Shown here in pieces: positions 61,464 through 64,000 of a DNA stretch of 64,000 nucleotides. The translations under genes and the position numbers were made by a program. This DNA is from Cellvibrionaceae bacterium (GTDB lineage: Bacteria > Pseudomonadota > Gammaproteobacteria > Pseudomonadales > Cellvibrionaceae): contig JAGKWU010000010.1 of the NCBI GenBank assembly GCA_021151695.1, forward strand, positions 248,001 to 312,000. Direction: 5' to 3'. The notes below the pieces were generated by a model, which saw nothing but the letters and a program-made list of their open reading frames with translations, made no database searches and had not been told where the DNA came from. Each line of letters starts with the position of its first letter. Position 1 is the first letter of the stretch.

Positions 61464-63800
61464 ATGTCGATTCTGCCGTTCAGAGTAAATCATCAGATTC
61501 ACAACAACCGGTGCCGCTTTCAAACACTGAATGTGTTTTTAATGGTATTGGGTTTGGTTTTGAGCCTGCTTGCCAATAGCATCTCCGCCCAGACGCTTAA
61601 TAAAAACAAAATCACCGCATCCTACTTGTACAACTTCGCCAAGAATATTGAATGGCCCAATGAGACGGGCATGAGTGCCTTTGAAATAGGTCTCTATGGC
61701 GACAACCCCCAGTTGCTCGACGAGCTGTCCCAGATGGCGGACAAGGTCAAGGTTAAAAACCTGCCGATTACCGTGAGCCAGGCGACCAGTGTTAAAGCGT
61801 TGGCCAAGTACAAGCTGGTGTATGTCGATCAGGCCAACAGCAAGAATATCGCCGAGGTCTATGATGCCCTGAATGGTCGCCCGACTCTGGTGGTTACCCT
61901 GGATTACGCCAACAAGCAATTGGTGATGATCAACCTCATGACCACTGATAAAGAGCGCCTGCGCTTCGAGGTCAACAAGTCCAACATCATCAACCAGGGG
62001 TTGAAGCCGCTGCCCGAGCTGATTCTCAATGGCGGCAGTGAAATCGATGTGGCCAAGCTCTACCGTGAAGGGCAATCGTCGCTGGTGTCCATGCAAAAGC
62101 AACTGCAAGTGCGCGAGAAAACCCTGAGCGATTTGTCGACTGCCATCCAAAACCAGGAGGCCACCAACAAGCGCCTGGAAAGCCAATTGGCGACGCTCAA
62201 CCAGAATATCCAAAAGAGTGATGCGCTGATCGCCAACCAGAACCAGCAGTTGCAACAGCAGGGCGAGCAGATCGAGAAAAACAAGAAAGAGCGCCAGGAT
62301 TTGTTGGCCGAAGTGGATTTGCGCAGCAAAGAGCTGGACCGCCAACAGCAGCAGCTTGCGCAAATAGTCCAGACTATAGAAACGCGCGAAAAACGCCTCG
62401 CCAGTCTCAACGCCACTATCAAATCGCAAGAGTCAGAAATCCAGAAGCAGAAAGAAGCCATCGCCGGCCTCGACCAGACGGTGGGTTCCCAGAAAATTGC
62501 CCTGCGTTATCTCTGGGGTTCTGTGGCGTTGGGCCTGTTGCTGATCATCACGATCCTTATCGCTTACACCATCAAGCGCCGCGACAACCAGCGCCTTGCC
62601 GAGCACAGCCAGGATCTGCAAATGGCGAAAGATCGCCTGGCCATCGCCAAGCGCAAAGCCGAGGATGCCAGCCAGGCCAAAGGCGAGTTTCTGTCGCTGA
62701 TGAGCCACGAGCTGCGCACACCGCTGCAAGCCATTATCGGTTATACCGAGGTGGTAATCGAAGAACTCAAGATGAATGGCGACCAGCACCATATCAACGA
62801 CCTTACTCGGGTGATTAACAACAGCGAGCGGCTGCTCAAGTTGATCAACGGTGTGTTGGATCTGGCCAAGATAGAGTCTGGCCGTATGGAGCTGGATCTC
62901 ACTGAAATCAGGCTTTCCAGCCTGGTGGACGAGGTGGTGGGCATGGTGGCGCCACTGCTGGAGAAAAACGAGATCAAACTCAATATCGAGGTTAACGACG
63001 GCACCTACTTGCCCACCGCTGACCCGGAAAAAATTATTCACATACTCACCAACCTGCTGGGCAATGCCAGCAAGTTCGCACCCAAAGGTCTGGTGACTCT
63101 GCGCGCCCTGCACGAGCCATCACGGCTTTACCTGAGCGTAGCGGATACCGGGATTGGCCTGTCACCCGATCAGCAAAAACACATTTTTGATCCTTTCCGC
63201 CAGGCGGATAGCAGCACTACCCGCAAGTTCCAGGGCAGTGGCCTGGGCCTGTCCATCACCCGCCAGCTGTGCGAGCTGATGGGCGGTACTATTGAGGTGG
63301 AAAGCCAGCTGAATAAGGGCGCGACCTTTATTGTGGATATACCACTTCCCATCGAGACCTCACCCAGTTATGGCGGCACGGTGATAGACGCTGATGGCGA
63401 ACTTGGCGGTGAAGACCAGAGCATGCTGCTAACGGGCCAGCATGTCGTGATGATCGACGATGACCCGGCGTTTTTGGATATCATGGCGCGCACGTTGCGC
63501 CGCGAAGGCTATCTGGTGCATACGGCGGCGGATGCAGAGGCGGGGTTGCGCCTGTTGCAGACAGTCAAACCGCAAGTCATCACGCTGGATTTGCTACTGC
63601 CCGACCAGCATGGTTGGCTGTTGTTTGAAAAGATCAAAGCTGACCCTGAATTAAAAGAAATTCCAGTCATCATTATTTCCATGATGGACGAGCGGAAACA
63701 CGGCAAGCGCCAGGCGGAGGAGTATCTGACCAAACCTGTGCGCCGCGAAACCCTTAAACTGGCGGTACAGCGCCTGGTGCCTCCTGCTGGCAAAGAATAA
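61464..63800 (+). CDS. Hybrid histidine kinase with YfiR-like periplasmic domain
   Basis: A 778-residue inner-membrane sensor kinase. A signal-like first helix (about 26-42) is followed by a YfiR/DUF4154-type domain (about 48-190: ITASYLYNFAKNIEWPNE, KYKLVYVDQANSKN, LVVTLDYANKQLVMINLMTTDKERLRFEVN). A long coiled coil (about 205-345, rich in Gln/Leu/Lys) leads to TM2 (about 350-372). The kinase part has His415 (SHELRTPLQAIIG), N-box NLLGNASKF, DTGIGLSPDQ and GSGLGLSITR. A receiver (about 655-775) follows, with Asp709 in ITLDLLLPDQHG and the YLTKPVRRE end. No HPt is present. In Pseudomonas YfiR is a separate inhibitor of a diguanylate cyclase; here it is fused to a kinase. Confidence 0.92.
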   Translation: MSILPFRVNHQIHNNRCRFQTLNVFLMVLGLVLSLLANSISAQTLNKNKITASYLYNFAKNIEWPNETGMSAFEIGLYGDNPQLLDELSQMADKVKVKNLPITVSQATSVKALAKYKLVYVDQANSKNIAEVYDALNGRPTLVVTLDYANKQLVMINLMTTDKERLRFEVNKSNIINQGLKPLPELILNGGSEIDVAKLYREGQSSLVSMQKQLQVREKTLSDLSTAIQNQEATNKRLESQLATLNQNIQKSDALIANQNQQLQQQGEQIEKNKKERQDLLAEVDLRSKELDRQQQQLAQIVQTIETREKRLASLNATIKSQESEIQKQKEAIAGLDQTVGSQKIALRYLWGSVALGLLLIITILIAYTIKRRDNQRLAEHSQDLQMAKDRLAIAKRKAEDASQAKGEFLSLMSHELRTPLQAIIGYTEVVIEELKMNGDQHHINDLTRVINNSERLLKLINGVLDLAKIESGRMELDLTEIRLSSLVDEVVGMVAPLLEKNEIKLNIEVNDGTYLPTADPEKIIHILTNLLGNASKFAPKGLVTLRALHEPSRLYLSVADTGIGLSPDQQKHIFDPFRQADSSTTRKFQGSGLGLSITRQLCELMGGTIEVESQLNKGATFIVDIPLPIETSPSYGGTVIDADGELGGEDQSMLLTGQHVVMIDDDPAFLDIMARTLRREGYLVHTAADAEAGLRLLQTVKPQVITLDLLLPDQHGWLLFEKIKADPELKEIPVIIISMMDERKHGKRQAEEYLTKPVRRETLKLAVQRLVPPAGKE

Positions 63801-64000
63801 AGTTTGTGCAAAGAACACTGTTAGTACAGGGATAAGTTGTCGCTTAAATTATCATAATGGTTATTTTCAGCTACACTACACCTCACCTGATCGCGACCCT
63901 GGTCAGGTGACCAAATCCCGCAAGGCTGCTGTAATTCCGGCAATTAAGCCACCCAAATCCTGATGAAACCATAAAAATGCCGGCCCCGCAGCGGGGCTCG
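63801..64000. other. Right-edge intergenic sequence with hairpins
   Basis: TCACCTGA (63883-63890) and TCAGGTGA (63903-63910) form a perfect 8-base hairpin after the kinase gene. At the very edge, GCCCCGCAGCGGGGC (about 63983-63997) is a GC palindrome, probably a terminator cut by the window end. No gene is visible. Confidence 0.55.

Overview
The window looks like the chromosome of a polysaccharide-degrading gammaproteobacterium close to Cellvibrio. The signs are secreted carbohydrate-active enzymes with long Ser/Thr-rich linkers, CBM2 and CBM10 modules, a TonB-dependent receptor of the Xanthomonas/Caulobacter type, and many PAS/GGDEF/EAL and hybrid-kinase proteins. This is inference from gene content; no rRNA or tRNA gene was recognised. 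GC is moderate, with AT-rich control regions in front of the glycan genes.

Layout. 0-5.7 kb: xylose catabolism (xylulokinase cut by the left edge, xylose isomerase, secreted GH3 enzyme). 5.9-7.0 kb: a PA0069-family radical SAM protein directly behind a near-perfect LexA box. 7.5-15.6 kb: secreted GH13 amylase, a secreted hypothetical, a DUF1330 gene with a broken second copy, an EamA exporter, a LysR regulator overlapping a frameshifted arylamine N-acetyltransferase, an FHS sugar transporter and a sugar O-acetyltransferase. 15.7-18.2 kb: HPt-REC-REC-GGDEF-EAL protein with a catalytically degenerate end. 18.2-21.7 kb (minus): redox operon of di-heme peroxidase lipoprotein, porin, FMN-binding protein and small cytochrome-b-like membrane protein.

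21.8-39.3 kb is the most distinctive part: an apparent alpha-glucan (probably alpha-1,3-glucan) utilisation locus. It holds an SLC45-type transporter, a TonB-dependent receptor, a flavin halogenase translationally coupled to a SapC-family gene, two small secreted proteins, a GH97 alpha-glucosidase, a 1616-residue protein with two GH87 domains around two beta-trefoil modules, and a LacI-type regulator. Palindromes of the form GAAAACGTTTTC occur five times before the receptor and three times before GH97, which makes the LacI protein the natural candidate regulator. The outer enzyme would cut glucan, the receptor import oligomers, GH97 release glucose, and the SLC45 carrier take sugar across the inner membrane.

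39.5-43.2 kb: small conserved genes, a phosphatase-like protein, a lipocalin, and a secreted CBM2-CBM10-expansin-like protein. 43.4-52.1 kb: a FixJ-like response regulator, then a tightly packed signalling operon (chemoreceptor, CheR, CheB-like pseudo-receiver with no esterase domain, REC-EAL phosphodiesterase, large hybrid kinase). 52.2-57.6 kb: small genes mixed with intergenic repeats and gene remnants. 57.6-63.8 kb: a 1178-residue PAS/GAF/GGDEF/EAL protein divergent from a hybrid kinase with a YfiR-like periplasmic domain.

Three families of short dispersed inverted repeats recur between genes. Four broken genes were found: arylamine N-acetyltransferase, a DUF1330 tail, an SgcJ-like tail and a methyltransferase with an internal deletion. 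No CRISPR array, insertion sequence or prophage was seen.
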